Of a stretch of 20,197 nt of DNA, positions 1-6,830 are shown in pieces. The DNA comes from a virus, in the IMG/VR virus record IMGVR_UViG_3300045136_000127, positions 1 through 20,197 of that record. One strand, written 5' to 3'. Both the position numbers and the translations under genes were made by a program. Each line of letters begins with the position of its first letter. Within the stretch, counting starts at the first letter, position 1. Under the pieces are notes generated by a model. It had not been told where the DNA came from, did no database searches, and worked only from the letters and a program-made list of their open reading frames with translations.

Positions 1-42
1 CAATCCCGAGTTATACGAGCGGATAGATAGGGCTTTGACACT

Positions 43-63
43 CCCACGGCTAAAGCGCGTGGG
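43..63 (+). repeat. Imperfect hairpin resembling an IS200/IS605 end
   Basis: Arms CCCACGGC and GC-CGTGGG pair around a TAAA loop, with one bulged G at 57; T42-A64 adds a further pair. The surrounding TTTGACACTCCCACGG...GTGGGATT pattern resembles, from memory, subterminal hairpins of IS200/IS605 (TnpA/TnpB) elements. No transposase is visible, so this may be the edge of an element lying left of the window, a remnant, or simply an RNA hairpin. TTGACA at 35-40 looks like a -35 box, but no matching -10 follows at the right distance. Confidence 0.3.
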
Positions 64-70
64 ATTGTTA

Positions 71-89
71 CCTCTGTGAGGATTGAAGC
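71..89 (+). repeat. CRISPR repeat 3'-end-like stem-loop
   Basis: CCTC-TGT-GAGG forms a 4-bp stem and is followed by ATTGAAGC. This resembles the 3' ends of several CRISPR repeats (small stem, then ATTGAAAC). The GAGGA at 78-82 also serves as the probable ribosome site of the next gene, so the resemblance may be incidental. There is only one copy and no array. A similar element lies on the opposite strand at 18849-18868. Confidence 0.2.
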
Positions 90-92
90 AAA

Positions 93-551
93 ATGAGTCC
101 TGAGCTGCGATCGAGAGCTGACGCTTACTATCGTGCCCTGCGGCGATGCCGCCCGTACTCCAGAATCATCCCGCTGGAGACCAAGCCCGCTCACCTGAGC
201 CATCGGACAGGGACAAACGAGTCGCTGTCGGGGAGTGTCCCCGTCCCGGTGCTGGTGCGCTCGAGGGTGCGGCTGCCCTGTGGCTGGGTGGCGTTTGAGC
301 GGCTCCTGGCCCTCGAGGACGATTTGCCCAGAGCGCTCTATTACACGGCCCCCGACGGCAGCACGGTGCATCCGATTTTCTGGGCACGGGTAGCCCCCAG
401 ACCGCCCGGCCCCGGCTCGCTGCCGATGAGTCTGCTCCAGCGGGATGGCACGTTCCGCAGCCCGGTGCTACGGGGCATGGCCTACGCCGAGGCCATGCTG
501 TGGCTGGCGGCGTGGTTGGAGCCCGAACTGGATGCCCTGGACAAAATCTGA
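93..551 (+). CDS. Hypothetical protein, 152 aa, upstream of terminase
   Basis: The family is not recognised. The ATG at 93 follows GAGGA (78-82) with about 10 nt spacing. The N-terminal quarter is Arg-rich (three Arg-Arg/Arg-Cys-Arg-like clusters before residue 25). The middle is rich in Val, Pro and Arg. The C-terminal 30 residues (MAYAEAMLWLAAWLEPELDA) look like an amphipathic helix. No membrane segment, signal peptide or enzyme motif is seen. Its position just before the small terminase would suit an early/late switch or packaging-associated gene. The two IS605-like hairpins that flank it raise the alternative that it lies inside a small mobile insertion. Third-position GC bias supports it being coding, but no function can be assigned. 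Confidence 0.6.
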   Translation: MSPELRSRADAYYRALRRCRPYSRIIPLETKPAHLSHRTGTNESLSGSVPVPVLVRSRVRLPCGWVAFERLLALEDDLPRALYYTAPDGSTVHPIFWARVAPRPPGPGSLPMSLLQRDGTFRSPVLRGMAYAEAMLWLAAWLEPELDALDKI

Positions 552-577
552 CGCATTCTGTACCATTTTGCTAGAGT
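548..577 (+). promoter_or_regulatory. Possible weak promoter before the packaging genes
   Basis: CTGACG (548-553) and an extended -10-like TG-C-TAGAGT (TG at 569-570, hexamer 572-577) are 18 bp apart in the only real gap upstream of the terminase genes. The match to bacterial consensus is modest (4 of 6 in each box). If real, the hairpin at 587-608 would sit in the 5' leader of the terminase mRNA. Confidence 0.2.
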
Positions 578-586
578 GGACAACCT

Positions 587-611
587 ATCCCCGGCTGAGG
601 CCGGGGATTTT
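587..611 (+). terminator. Strong hairpin with short T-run (terminator or IS605-like end)
   Basis: A perfect 9-bp stem (ATCCCCGGC with its complement) and a TGAG loop are followed by TTTT at 608-611. This works as an intrinsic terminator for the 93-551 gene, although the T-run is short. The hairpin shares the core GGCT-A/G-A-A/G-GC and the trailing GGGATT with the one at 43-63, so the two may instead be paired ends of a small element. Confidence 0.45.
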
Positions 612-648
612 CATTGGAGATTCAAACCGCCCGACCCAACGGAGGATT

Positions 649-1032
649 ATGGCTACCCAACGCGCTCAGCCCCCCCCCAAACTCAGCCCAAAACAGGAGG
701 CCTTTTGCGTGGCCTATGCCGCCAACCCCAACGCGACCCAGGCGGCGATACAGGCCGGATACAGCAAACACACCGCCCGGATCGTGGGTTCCCAAAACTT
801 AACAAAACCTATCATTCAGGCCCGCTTAGCCGAACTCACCGCCCACGCCCGGAGCACGGCCATCGCCACAGCCCTCGAGCGCCAGAGATTTTGGACGGCG
901 ACGATGCACGACCCCGAGACCGATATGCAACATCGCCTCAAAGCGTCGGAGCTGTTGGGCAGGGCTCAGGGCGATTTCATCGAGCGGATGTCGGGCGACA
1001 TCCGGGTGCGGATTGTGGAGGACGATGATTGA
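649..1032 (+). CDS. terS: Phage terminase small subunit
   Basis: Predicted DNA-recognition subunit of the packaging motor; it binds the packaging start site and loads the large subunit. Length 127 aa. The start ATG at 649 follows GGAGGA (641-646) closely; an upstream in-frame ATG at 445 would only add residues overlapping the previous gene. Residues 12-60 (LSPKQEAFCVAYAANPNATQ, then AAIQAGYS and a KP/ARL segment) match the helix-turn-helix region of the Terminase_2 family: a 'K-Q-E-x-F-x-x-x-Y' opening, 'NATQAAIQAGYS' helix and 'I..RLAEL' ending. The acidic C-terminus (VEDDD) is typical. It overlaps the large subunit by 8 bp, as expected for a co-translated pair. Confidence 0.9.
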   Translation: MATQRAQPPPKLSPKQEAFCVAYAANPNATQAAIQAGYSKHTARIVGSQNLTKPIIQARLAELTAHARSTAIATALERQRFWTATMHDPETDMQHRLKASELLGRAQGDFIERMSGDIRVRIVEDDD

Positions 1033-2209
1033 GCTGACGGTGCATCTGCCCCGGCCCCATCCGGCCCAGCGAGAGGTGCTGGCTACGGCAAGCCGGTTCA
1101 ACGTGCTGGTGATGGGGCGGCGGTGGGGCAAAACAAAACTGGCGCTCCGGCGGCTGGCTCGGAGGGCGCTCCACGGCGAGCCGGTGGGCTGGTTTGCGCC
1201 GACCTACAAACTGCTGGACGAGGTTTGGCACGAGGCCAACCAGCGTCTGTCTCCGGTGCTGCGCCGCCGGGATGGGACGGCCAAACGGCTCGAGCTGCTG
1301 GGCGGGGGGACGTGGGATTTCTGGACACTCGATGAGTCCGACGCTGGGCGTGGGCGTAAATACGCCGAGGTGGTGATCGATGAGGCAGCGATGGTGCGGG
1401 GACTGCGGGAGCGCTGGCAGCAGGCCATCCGGCCCACCCTGACCGACCTGCTGGGCTCGGCGTGGTTCCTCAGCACACCCCGTGGCCTCAACGATTTTTA
1501 CGACCTGTTTCGCCAGGCCGAAAACCGCGAGGACTGGATGCGCTGGCAAATGCCTACCCACCGCAATCCCTACATCAGCCCGGCTGAGCTTGAGGCGGCC
1601 CGAGCCGAACTCCCCGCCACGGTGTACGCCCAGGAATACCTGGCCGAGTTCGTGGACCTCCAGGGGGGCCGGGTGCGGCGGGAGTGGCTCAGATATGCCG
1701 AGCCCGCCGTACCGCTCCCGGTGGTGCTGGGCGTGGATTTGGCCATCAGCGCCCGAGACGAGGCTGATTACACCGCCGTGTGCGCCCTGTCCCGAGATTC
1801 TGAGGGCCGCATTTTTGTGCGGGATGTGCAGCGGGTGCAGGCCGGGTTTTATCAGGTGCTCCAGTTCATCGAGGGGATGGCCGCTCGCTGGAAACCGACC
1901 GCCATCGCCATCGAGCAGGTCCAGTATCAGGCGGCGGTGGTGCAGGAGCTGCTGCGCCGCACCCAGCTGCCGGTGAAAGGGGTGCGGCCCGACCGTGATA
2001 AATTGACCCGGTTCCAGCCGCTCGAGGCCCGCTACGAACAGGGCCTGATCTATCACAGCCCCACGCTGCCTCGGGAGTTTGAGGATGAACTCCTGAGTTT
2101 CCCCAACGGCGTCCACGACGACACCGTGGACGCGCTCAGCTACGCCTTCGGCCAACTCTCCACGCCCCGGCTCTCGAACGAGGCCACGCACCGCCTCCAG
2201 GGATGGTGA
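1025..2209 (+). CDS. terL: Phage terminase large subunit
   Basis: ATPase and nuclease of the DNA packaging motor, docking on the portal. Length 394 aa from ATG 1025, chosen because GGAGG (1017-1021) lies just upstream; a TTG at 1013 would add only four residues. ATPase domain: Walker A GRRWGKT at 31-37, Walker B VVIDEA at 116-121, coupling motif STPRG at 150-154. RNase H-like nuclease domain: Asp238 in GVDLAIS, Glu297 in IAIEQ, and the HDDTVDA motif with Asp365/366/369. All expected catalytic residues are present, so it should be active. It overlaps the small subunit by 8 bp and is followed 1 nt later by the portal gene. Confidence 0.95.
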   Translation: MIELTVHLPRPHPAQREVLATASRFNVLVMGRRWGKTKLALRRLARRALHGEPVGWFAPTYKLLDEVWHEANQRLSPVLRRRDGTAKRLELLGGGTWDFWTLDESDAGRGRKYAEVVIDEAAMVRGLRERWQQAIRPTLTDLLGSAWFLSTPRGLNDFYDLFRQAENREDWMRWQMPTHRNPYISPAELEAARAELPATVYAQEYLAEFVDLQGGRVRREWLRYAEPAVPLPVVLGVDLAISARDEADYTAVCALSRDSEGRIFVRDVQRVQAGFYQVLQFIEGMAARWKPTAIAIEQVQYQAAVVQELLRRTQLPVKGVRPDRDKLTRFQPLEARYEQGLIYHSPTLPREFEDELLSFPNGVHDDTVDALSYAFGQLSTPRLSNEATHRLQGW

Positions 2210-2210
2210 T

Positions 2211-3515
2211 ATGGATTTACACGATGCCTACATCCGGGCGCAACTCGACGGGGTGAAAAGCCGCCTCGACGCCTACGCCGAAGCGCTGGACTGGGCCACC
2301 ACCGACAAACCAACGCTCAACTGGGCCACGCTGCTGCCGCCGATGACGACCATCGAGGGCATCGAGGCGCTCCAGCGCTACGTCAAACTGGCCGGAGGAA
2401 TCGGCCGAGACATCTACCAAGAGCGGCTGTGGGGCACTATCGGCACAGTGGGTTGGGCCGGAACCGATCCCCAGGTGGACGAGCGGCTGTGGGCGCTCGA
2501 TCTGCACAATCTGGCGAGGCAAGCGTTTACCCCACTGATCTGTGGCGGCATCGTGGGCGGCGTGGCCTATCGCGAGTCGGAGCCGGATGCTGGGGAGCCG
2601 ACCGAAACGGCCGCTCGAGTGGACATCCTCTCGGGTTATCTCCAACCGCTCTCCGAGGACAGCAACACCTCGGACATCTGGGCGCTCTACCAATGCACGA
2701 CCAACCCCGACGGCAAAACCTACCGAGTGCGGGTGTACGACCTCGAGCTGCGCCAGCTCTACGAGTGGGAGCGTCTCAGCGCTCCCTACAATCTGGCCCT
2801 GACCCCAACCCAGACCACTCCGCTGTCGTATCTGCCCCGCTACGTCATGGCCGCCCAGGACGAGAACGGGCTGCCTGTGGGCGAGTTTGTCAACGGCCTG
2901 TCGCTGCTGCGGGATGAGATCACCAAACAGGTCAAACTGTTCCGGATGGAGGAGGCCGCAGCGTACGGCCTCCTGGTGCTGGCCGGACCATTCGAGGAGG
3001 GCTCCCAACTCGGCCCCAACGGCGTGCTCCAATCCAACGACCCTGCCGCCACCGCCACACGGCTGCCTCCGGGTGATCTAACTCAGATGCAGGTGCAGCA
3101 CGACCGCACCCTCGAGCGCATTCGCAGACGTTTCGCCGGTCGAGCCCGCCTCACCAGCGGCCGGAATCTGAGCGGAGAGGCCATCGCCGAGGCCAACCAG
3201 ATGGCCCTCACCGCCTACAGCGACTACGCTCGCATCCTGTCCCGTCTGCTGACCGATCTGGTCGCCGACTACTGCGCGCTCGAGAACATCCCGCCGGTAG
3301 CCGTCGAGGTCACCGTCAATCGCGAGGCCTACCGCGACGCCCGGCTCACCGAGGTGATTACCCTGTACGAGAAGGGCCTCATCAGCCTGGATATGGCCGT
3401 GGGCGAGATTTCCAAATTTTTCAGCTTCACCCGCGAGCAGATCGAGCAGTTCCTGGCCTCGAAAAGCACCGTCACCGGGGCGGATGTGCAGCGGTTGTTT
3501 GGAGGTGGCCCATGA
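2211..3515 (+). CDS. Phage portal protein
   Basis: Predicted dodecameric channel at the unique capsid vertex through which DNA enters and leaves. Length 434 aa, within the usual 400-550 range. Assignment rests on its place right after terL and on portal-like parts: an N-terminal region with TTIEGIEALQRYVKLAGG, a central wing/stem with long helices around residues 225-250 (LLRDEITKQVKLFRMEEAAA), a region with GVLQSNDPAATATRLPPGDL, and a clip/crown helix region (SGRNLSGEAIAEANQMALTA) resembling 'ISGeALk' helices of SPP1 gp6-like portals. The C-terminus (ISLDMAVGEISKFFSFTREQ) resembles the portal 'gliS.et...' tail. The ribosome site is weak (GGATGG), so expression may depend on coupling to terL, which ends 1 nt earlier. 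Confidence 0.85.
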   Translation: MDLHDAYIRAQLDGVKSRLDAYAEALDWATTDKPTLNWATLLPPMTTIEGIEALQRYVKLAGGIGRDIYQERLWGTIGTVGWAGTDPQVDERLWALDLHNLARQAFTPLICGGIVGGVAYRESEPDAGEPTETAARVDILSGYLQPLSEDSNTSDIWALYQCTTNPDGKTYRVRVYDLELRQLYEWERLSAPYNLALTPTQTTPLSYLPRYVMAAQDENGLPVGEFVNGLSLLRDEITKQVKLFRMEEAAAYGLLVLAGPFEEGSQLGPNGVLQSNDPAATATRLPPGDLTQMQVQHDRTLERIRRRFAGRARLTSGRNLSGEAIAEANQMALTAYSDYARILSRLLTDLVADYCALENIPPVAVEVTVNREAYRDARLTEVITLYEKGLISLDMAVGEISKFFSFTREQIEQFLASKSTVTGADVQRLFGGGP

Positions 3516-4180
3516 CCATCCCAAATCTGGGTCAGACGTTCGACGCGCTGGTTACGCAGATGCTCCGAACGGGCTACGACCGTCTGCTGACCCGTTTCAA
3601 GGCCGAGCTGGCTCGGGGCCACCTCCAGAGCCTACAGCAGTGGGTGCAATTGGGCTGGGGCCGTGGAGCGCTGATGGCCTGGGCTACCCACGCGCGCTGG
3701 CTCGCGATCGGCAGCGTCCCCGGTCGCGACGTGCTCGAGGCGCTGGGCGTCCAGAGTCAGGCCTTCGCCGGAACCGTGGAGACTCGAGCCCTCGCAGTGT
3801 TCGGGCGGGGTCAGAGCCCCCTCGAGCCTCCGGCCTATCTCAACCTGCTCGCGGGCATCACCGTGCGGGCGGGCTATCACGGAGGAGCCGAGGCCGCTGG
3901 AGCGGCGGGAAATGCACCGTTCAAGATGTGGATTCGCAGCTACTCCGGCCGTGGCGAGCACCGCCACTGGCACGACGCGCTCAATGGAGCCACGCTGCCC
4001 ACAAACAAACCGTTCGTCCTGCCCGGAGGCCCCAATCCCGGAGCCCGTGTGGATGGCCCTCACGACTGGGACAGTTTGCCCGACCCCGCCGAGTGGGCCA
4101 ACTGCGGGCACGCCCTGATCTACGTCCCCAACGCCACTCGCGAGGATGTGCTGAAGGGGGCTCAGTTTACCCGACTCTAG
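3512..4180 (+). CDS. Minor head / head morphogenesis protein (Mu gpF-like C-terminus)
   Basis: Probably an internal head protein bound near the portal and needed for assembly. Length 222 aa; the ATG at 3512 overlaps the portal stop (ATGA) and follows GGAGGTG (3501-3507). Residues about 1-75 are helical. The C-terminal third (WIRSYSGRGEHRHWHDALNG, then P-rich turns, GPHDWDSLPDPAEWANCGHAL) matches the layout of the Mu F-like minor head domain: Arg/His-rich 'RHxxLNG', an F-x-x-PGG step, a 'P..DP.E..NC.H' ending. In the standard family the last part reads 'NCRC'; here it is NCGH, so the metal-like site is partly altered. The portal-minor head-scaffold order supports the call. Confidence 0.65.
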   Translation: MTIPNLGQTFDALVTQMLRTGYDRLLTRFKAELARGHLQSLQQWVQLGWGRGALMAWATHARWLAIGSVPGRDVLEALGVQSQAFAGTVETRALAVFGRGQSPLEPPAYLNLLAGITVRAGYHGGAEAAGAAGNAPFKMWIRSYSGRGEHRHWHDALNGATLPTNKPFVLPGGPNPGARVDGPHDWDSLPDPAEWANCGHALIYVPNATREDVLKGAQFTRL

Positions 4181-4231
4181 ACAATCCTGCGCCCAGACGA
4201 CCTCACGGCGTAAAACTGCGGTCGGCCCACT

Positions 4232-4828
4232 ATGCCTGACGAGAATCTCCAACCCACCCCGGCTCCGGGGGAAGAGAGCCAAGCCCCGACCACCTCAACC
4301 ACCCTGCCCGAGGGGAAATCGGGAGAGCCTAAACTGCTGTCGCAGGAGGAGGTTGATCGCATCGTCGCTGAGCGGCTGAAACGGGAACGCGAGAAAGCGC
4401 GCCGGGAGTTCGAGGCCGAGAAGGCCGAGGCCGAACGCCGGGCCAAATTGGAGGAGGGCGAACGGCTGCGGCTCGAGAAACAGGAGGCCGAGAAGCGGGC
4501 CGCTGAGGCCGAGGCTCGGCTAATCCGAGCGGAGCGCAAGGCCGAGCTAACCGGCAAGGTGACGAACCCCGAGCGGGTGTTAATCCTCATGGGGGACAAA
4601 ACCGAGGAGTATTTCAACGACGACGGCAGCGTCAACGTCGAGGCCGTGCTGAGAGATTTCCCCGAGTATGCCCCCACCGCCCCCACCGACTCTAAACCCT
4701 CTACTGCCCCGCTAAACGGGGTCCGACCGGCAGTCGGACGACCCCCGAACAAAGAGGCCCAGCTGGCCCAAGCAGTTCAAAAGGGCAATGTTCGGGAGTT
4801 CATTCGCCTGTCGCTCAAACGGGAGTAA
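4232..4828 (+). CDS. Capsid scaffolding protein
   Basis: Predicted internal scaffold that guides procapsid assembly and then leaves. Length 198 aa. Residues 1-33 are a Pro/Thr/Glu-rich flexible tail. Residues about 36-108 are an extended Glu/Lys/Arg/Ala coiled coil opening with LSQEEVDRIVAERLKRER, a hallmark of phage scaffold proteins. Residues 108-140 (TGKVTNPERVLILMGDKTEE) fit the conserved segment after the coil, and the basic C-terminus (VREFIRLSLKRE) is where scaffolds commonly contact the shell. No good ribosome site precedes ATG 4232 and an in-frame stop lies at 4211, so this is the only start. Codons 155-170 are unusual in base use and encode a double hairpin (4707-4739). The capsid gene follows 3 nt later. 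Confidence 0.85.
   Translation: MPDENLQPTPAPGEESQAPTTSTTLPEGKSGEPKLLSQEEVDRIVAERLKREREKARREFEAEKAEAERRAKLEEGERLRLEKQEAEKRAAEAEARLIRAERKAELTGKVTNPERVLILMGDKTEEYFNDDGSVNVEAVLRDFPEYAPTAPTDSKPSTAPLNGVRPAVGRPPNKEAQLAQAVQKGNVREFIRLSLKRE
4707..4739 (+). repeat. Two adjoining hairpins inside the scaffold gene
   Basis: CCCCG-CTAAA-CGGGG (4707-4721) is followed at once by GTCCGAC-CGGCA-GTCGGAC (4721-4739); both stems are perfect. They fall in the Pro/Gly-rich linker of the scaffold, in a stretch with more A/T-ending codons than its neighbours, about 90 nt before the capsid gene. Confidence 0.5.
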
Positions 4829-4831
4829 TCT

Positions 4832-5827
4832 ATGCCGCAAGTTGTAGGACAAACCACTACTGCCAACACCAACAACTTTTTAGGCGTCCTCCGGCTGTTC
4901 AAAAAACGCCCCAACACCGTGCTGAAACTCATTGGTGGCCTGGGCGACGCTCAGGGCGACGGGACGGGCGACGATGTGGTGATTGGCAATGGTTGGCGAC
5001 AGGAAGCCAACTACGAGTTCCCCACCAACGTAGACTACGACCTGCCCGCCCCCAGCCAGCCTGGTCGTTTAGAGGGTGCTGCGGCTCCTGCTGCCAACAC
5101 CTTCCAGACCAGCCAGAGCAAAAACGTGGTGCAGATTTTCCACGAGGCCGTGGACATCTCCTACCTGAAGATGGCCTCAAGCAACCGCCTGGCCGGTGTG
5201 GTTGGTAGCAGCGAGGGCGTGGTAGAAACCGCACGGGCGTTCCAGGTCGAGCGGGCCTTGGAGAAAATCGCCCAGGACGTCAACTATTCGTTCCTGCGGG
5301 GCACCTACTCCAACCCGGCCAACCCTGCGGCTACGGCGTTGGGCACCCGGGGGATTTTCAACGCCATCACCACCAACGTCTTCGCCAACGGCGGAACGGG
5401 TCGGGCGCTCACCACCACCATCCTACAGAACGCCTACAAGGGCATGATTGACAACGCCGGTATTCAGCCCGACACCCTGATCGCCCTGATGAACACCAAC
5501 CAGATGGCCGCCATCAGTTCGCTCTACACGACTCAGTTCAACCAGGGCCAGGATCGGATGGTGGGCGGTGTGATGGTGCGCACGGTCTACACCGCATTTG
5601 GTCGGCTGAACCTGGCCCTCGACCTGGACATGACCCAGACCGACATTCTGTTCATCAACCCGAACGTGATTCAGGGCGTCTATGTCAACGTCCCGGGCAA
5701 ACCCGAGGGGCTGTTCTACGAGCCCATCGCCATCAGCGGAAGCTCGGAGAAGGGCCAGGTCTACGGGCAGCTGGGCATTGACCATGGCCCCGAGTGGTGC
5801 CACGCCCGCATCGGCGACCTATTGTAA
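4832..5827 (+). CDS. Major capsid protein (HK97 fold, SU10/DUF5309-like)
   Basis: Predicted shell subunit. Length 331 aa, typical for capsid genes using a separate scaffold rather than an N-terminal delta domain. The closest remembered family is the SU10-type major capsid protein: N-terminal 'NFLGVLRLFKKRPN', a central helix LEKIAQDVNYSFLRGTYSNP leading into a loop with 'GTRGIFNAI', a spine/A-domain segment LIALMNTNQMAAISSL, and a conserved C-terminal run RLNLALDLDMTQTDILFINP with GVYVNVPGKP and LFYEPIA. GGGAG (4819-4823 region) lies 6 nt before ATG 4832. A strong intrinsic terminator follows directly, as is common after this highly expressed gene. No protease gene was seen between portal and capsid. 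Confidence 0.88.
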   Translation: MPQVVGQTTTANTNNFLGVLRLFKKRPNTVLKLIGGLGDAQGDGTGDDVVIGNGWRQEANYEFPTNVDYDLPAPSQPGRLEGAAAPAANTFQTSQSKNVVQIFHEAVDISYLKMASSNRLAGVVGSSEGVVETARAFQVERALEKIAQDVNYSFLRGTYSNPANPAATALGTRGIFNAITTNVFANGGTGRALTTTILQNAYKGMIDNAGIQPDTLIALMNTNQMAAISSLYTTQFNQGQDRMVGGVMVRTVYTAFGRLNLALDLDMTQTDILFINPNVIQGVYVNVPGKPEGLFYEPIAISGSSEKGQVYGQLGIDHGPEWCHARIGDLL

Positions 5828-5832
5828 CCGCT

Positions 5833-5864
5833 GTGGAGCGCTATTGTAAGCGCTCCACGCTTTT
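5833..5864 (+). terminator. Intrinsic terminator after the capsid gene
   Basis: GTGGAGCGCT (5833-5842), loop ATTGTA, then the perfect complement AGCGCTCCAC (5849-5858), followed by GCTTTT. The hairpin begins 6 nt after the capsid stop and ends just before the next gene's ribosome site (GGAGG, 5867-5871). It would lower, not abolish, transcription into the neck and tail genes. The sequence ATTGTAACCGCT around the stop recurs as ATTGTAAGCGCT 22 bp later, forming part of the hairpin. Confidence 0.8.
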
Positions 5865-5877
5865 ATGGAGGATGCTA

Positions 5878-6096
5878 ATGCCTAAACTGTTTCACCCCCA
5901 GTTCGAGCAACTGTACGACCGCAAAACCGGGCTCCAGTTCTCTCCCGAGCGAATCGGTGAGGGGGCGTGGAGGGCCACCGCCGAGGTGCCGGACGAGCTG
6001 GTAGCGGATTTCCTCGAGCGGGGCTATCAGTACGTTGATCCACCCGCTCCTGAGCCTGTTCCTGAGCCCAGCGGAACCCCAAAAAAGGCGAGATAA
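5878..6096 (+). CDS. Small post-capsid protein, 72 aa
   Basis: The function is not firmly known. ATG 5878 lies 6 nt after GGAGG (5867-5871); an in-frame ATG at 5872 is too close to that site. The protein reads as a short beta/turn region, then 'EVPDELVADFLERGY', then a Pro/Glu tail ending in Lys-Lys-Ala-Arg. This pattern (P-x-E/D-x-A/V..-L..-x-G followed by an acidic Pro-rich tail) is common in small proteins encoded right after phage capsid genes, some being head decoration or neck accessories. The 64-aa product at 7993 has the same pattern, suggesting related folds. It starts downstream of the capsid terminator, so its dose is probably low relative to capsid. Confidence 0.7.
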   Translation: MPKLFHPQFEQLYDRKTGLQFSPERIGEGAWRATAEVPDELVADFLERGYQYVDPPAPEPVPEPSGTPKKAR

Positions 6097-6099
6097 CCT

Positions 6100-6603
6100 A
6101 TGCCCCGCACCTATGACCCCACCAAGCTCGTTTTGCAGGACCCAACCGACGCGGGCTGGGCGCTGGCCTGGGTGCGGCGGTTCGCGGGCGACGTGCCCAA
6201 CGCAGCCCTTTCCTGGCCGCTGGACAGCCTCGAGGACGCCGACTGGCAGGGTTGGCTCATTGCCACTGCCTACAACCCCTCGAAAAACTTTCCTCCAGTT
6301 CCGGGCGGTCTGCCGGGATATTTCTCCTGGCCACTCTACCCTGGCATCGGCTGGCCCATCTACCCCGACATCACCTACTACCGGCCCCACGTTGCGGCGG
6401 CGAGAGCCATCCAGGCCAACCCCTACTGGGTGAACCGGGAAAACATCCTGGGCACAGGGGCCGAGTACCGCAGCGCCGACGCAATCGCCGGAGCCATCAC
6501 CCGAAACGGAGCGTTCATCGACACGTTGATTCGCAACGCCGAGCGAGCCGGTGGGCGACGCTACACCCCAGGAGGAGTTAACGAATGGCACAGCGTATTC
6601 TGA
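6100..6603 (+). CDS. Head-tail adaptor-like protein
   Basis: Likely the first neck ring beneath the portal, inferred mainly from position. Length 167 aa. Residues 15-30 (DAGWALAWVRRFAGDVPNA) recall the 'vR.liGD.....' opening of Ad1-type connectors, followed by 'LSWPLDSLEDADW' where connectors have 'LsDeeI..ll', then a helix with 'HVAAARAIQANP'. Residues about 60-90 carry an unusual Pro/Tyr/Trp/Gly-rich insert (FPPVPGGLPGYFSWPLYPGI) not typical of that family. The C-terminus has 'GTGAEYRSADAIAG' and a helix. ATG 6100 has a weak ribosome site (AGGCGAG). It overlaps the next gene by 19 nt. Confidence 0.55.
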   Translation: MPRTYDPTKLVLQDPTDAGWALAWVRRFAGDVPNAALSWPLDSLEDADWQGWLIATAYNPSKNFPPVPGGLPGYFSWPLYPGIGWPIYPDITYYRPHVAAARAIQANPYWVNRENILGTGAEYRSADAIAGAITRNGAFIDTLIRNAERAGGRRYTPGGVNEWHSVF

Positions 6604-6830
6604 CATTCGTCAACCTCGCCACCAACGAGAACGTGAGCGGAGTGTACGGCGAGCGTTCCCCAGGGCTCTCGGGCGAGTTCGCCTCTCCCAGCCCCAGCAT
6701 GCGATTCGTCACGACCAGCCGGGTCAAAACCGGCGACGTGCTGCGGGAGAGCGATGGCAGCCGCTACCGGGTGGGCAAGGTGTTTCAGGTAGGACGGCGA
6801 TTGGCCTGTGAGATGGTCAAGGAGGCGTAA
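6585..6830 (+). CDS. Head closure / stopper-like protein, 81 aa
   Basis: A small beta-rich protein in the slot where siphoviruses encode the stopper that seals the head. ATG 6585 follows AGGAGGAG (about 6569-6576) and lies inside the end of the previous gene. The C-terminal half, 'VKTGDVLRESDGSRYRVGKV' then a beta pair ending VKEA, matches the 'GD.l...dg..y.V..v...' SH3-like pattern of Hc1 stoppers. The N-terminal half carries Gly/Ser/Pro-rich loops. Its length is a little short for the family (usually 90-120 aa). The last base of its TAA starts the next ATG (TAATG). Confidence 0.55.
   Translation: MAQRILTFVNLATNENVSGVYGERSPGLSGEFASPSPSMRFVTTSRVKTGDVLRESDGSRYRVGKVFQVGRRLACEMVKEA

Noticed and set aside
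35-63. TTGACA as a promoter -35 box
   Set aside because: No acceptable -10 hexamer at 16-18 bp; the position is taken by the CGTGGG arm of a hairpin.
977-2191. 404-aa open frame on the - strand opposite the large terminase
   Set aside because: It lies wholly opposite a gene with intact Walker and nuclease motifs; long antisense frames are expected in GC-rich coding DNA, and it has no convincing ribosome site or domain.
2217-3032. 271-aa - strand frame opposite the portal gene
   Set aside because: Composition mirrors the codon bias of the portal gene; no motif or initiation signal.
3484-4239. 251-aa + strand frame overlapping the minor head gene
   Set aside because: Arg/Ser/Pro-rich low-complexity translation with poor codon pattern; the frame starting at 3512 has a ribosome site, ATGA coupling and a recognisable domain.
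5875-6606. 243-aa - strand frame opposite the neck genes
   Set aside because: Shadow of three coupled + strand genes with good ribosome sites.
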